From the NCBI GenBank assembly GCA_035550215.1, contig DASZPM010000010.1, positions 1-64,000 on the forward strand: a DNA stretch of 64,000 nt, written 5' to 3'. The notes below the pieces were generated by a model, which was not told the origin of the DNA, made no database searches, and saw only the letters and a program-made list of their open reading frames with translations. Shown one piece after another: positions 63,522 through 64,000 of this stretch. The stretch comes from JABDFW01 sp035550215. GTDB lineage: Bacteria > Bacteroidota > Bacteroidia > Chitinophagales > Chitinophagaceae. The translations under genes were made by a program, and so were the position numbers. The stretch's first letter is position 1. Each line of letters starts with the position of its first letter.

Positions 63522-64000
63522 TTCAAAAATAGCGCATGTTTTTGTTATTCATACTGCGTTCATTATCATTATTATGCCGTTTATAAAACTTTTACTCCCC
63601 CTGCATTTACCAACCCCGGGTGCCCCGTGTGGGAGGGTAAAGCGGGGCAAGGGAGGAATTCAAATTTAAACAACTTATTCATTTTCAATTTATTGTATTA
63701 AAAATCTATGCAATTTTTTATCAATTCACCCGAAGCCCCCTCAACGCCATTCATCGTTGCCTCATTAAGGTCGCTAACGTCCCCAAAGTCCCTTGCCCCA
63801 AAAAGCCACCCCAGGGGGGATAAAGGGGGAAAAGGGAGGAATTCAAATTTAAACAACTTATTCATTTTCAATTTATTGTATTAAAAGCCTATGCAATTTT
63901 TTATAAATTCGCCAAGGCCTCACCTAACGCCATTATAGTTATCTCACTAAGGTCGCTAACGTCCCCAAAGTCCCTCCCTCCAAAAAGCCACCCTAGGGAG
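63522..64000. other. Non-coding right edge with tandem repeat
   Basis: No gene seen. From 63651 the sequence consists of a tandem repeat of about 183 bases (see next feature), which continues to the edge of the window, so its full extent is unknown. Confidence 0.6.
63651..64000. repeat. Tandem direct repeat, unit about 183 bases
   Basis: The string GGGAGGAATTCAAATTTAAA starts at 63651 and again at 63834. Both are followed by the same AT-rich block, then a TCGCTAACGTCCCCAAAGTC block at 63771 and 63953, and a block ending CAAAAAGCCACCC. The copies differ at scattered bases. The second copy is cut off by the window end. Confidence 0.85.

Overview
The window comes from a chromosome of the phylum Bacteroidota, most likely a Chitinophagaceae-like soil or freshwater bacterium. 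The phylum call rests on a gliding lipoprotein (GldB), a secreted PKD adhesin ending in a type IX secretion type B sorting domain, a sigma/FecR/STN signalling operon, a TonB-dependent receptor with an N-terminal carboxypeptidase-like domain, many LytTR-type and small lipoprotein genes, and promoters of the Bacteroidota type (TTTG, about 19-21 bases, TAnnTTTG) with few Shine-Dalgarno sites. The family-level call is a guess from gene content.

Layout. 1-5.6 kb is an AT-rich accessory island: an orphan gene (477-920) flanked by a degenerate repeat, then a leftward operon of a DNA methyltransferase, a NurA-like nuclease and a HerA-like ATPase. It abuts two identical tRNA-Glu genes (5747-5993), each in its own promoter-tRNA-terminator cassette. 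6-32 kb is mainly housekeeping: gap, pgk, kynureninase, an ECF sigma operon with a triplicated anti-sigma-like segment, glutaryl-CoA dehydrogenase, an Lrp regulator, shikimate kinase, clpC, an HtrA-type protease, a sulfotransferase/class IV aminotransferase pair, several transporters and YebC. 32-46 kb holds gldB, a cytochrome c/HEAT lipoprotein, a ChbG-type deacetylase, an epimerase/SDR pair, a sigma/FecR/STN operon whose outer membrane partner is not a TonB receptor, and a nucleoside hydrolase with a permease. 46-61 kb holds the T9SS adhesin, a likely metal-regulated TonB receptor behind a 12-bp-arm palindromic operator, an S41 peptidase, a cyanophycinase-like peptidase and two two-component systems (LytS/LytTR and KdpDE-like). 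61-64 kb carries two families of tandem non-coding repeats around an ABC-2 exporter.

The strongest candidate for an undescribed system is the compact methyltransferase-NurA-HerA operon beside the tRNA-Glu genes. It looks like a defence module that pairs a DNA-marking enzyme with a DNA-pumping nuclease machine. Other items worth testing are the palindrome-controlled small protein/TonB receptor unit, the STN protein with GVQxAGIxN repeats, and the duplicated array of GGTTCGTG/CACGAACC palindromes.

Limits: all assignments come from reading the translations and recalling family motifs. No database search, structure prediction or codon statistics were run.
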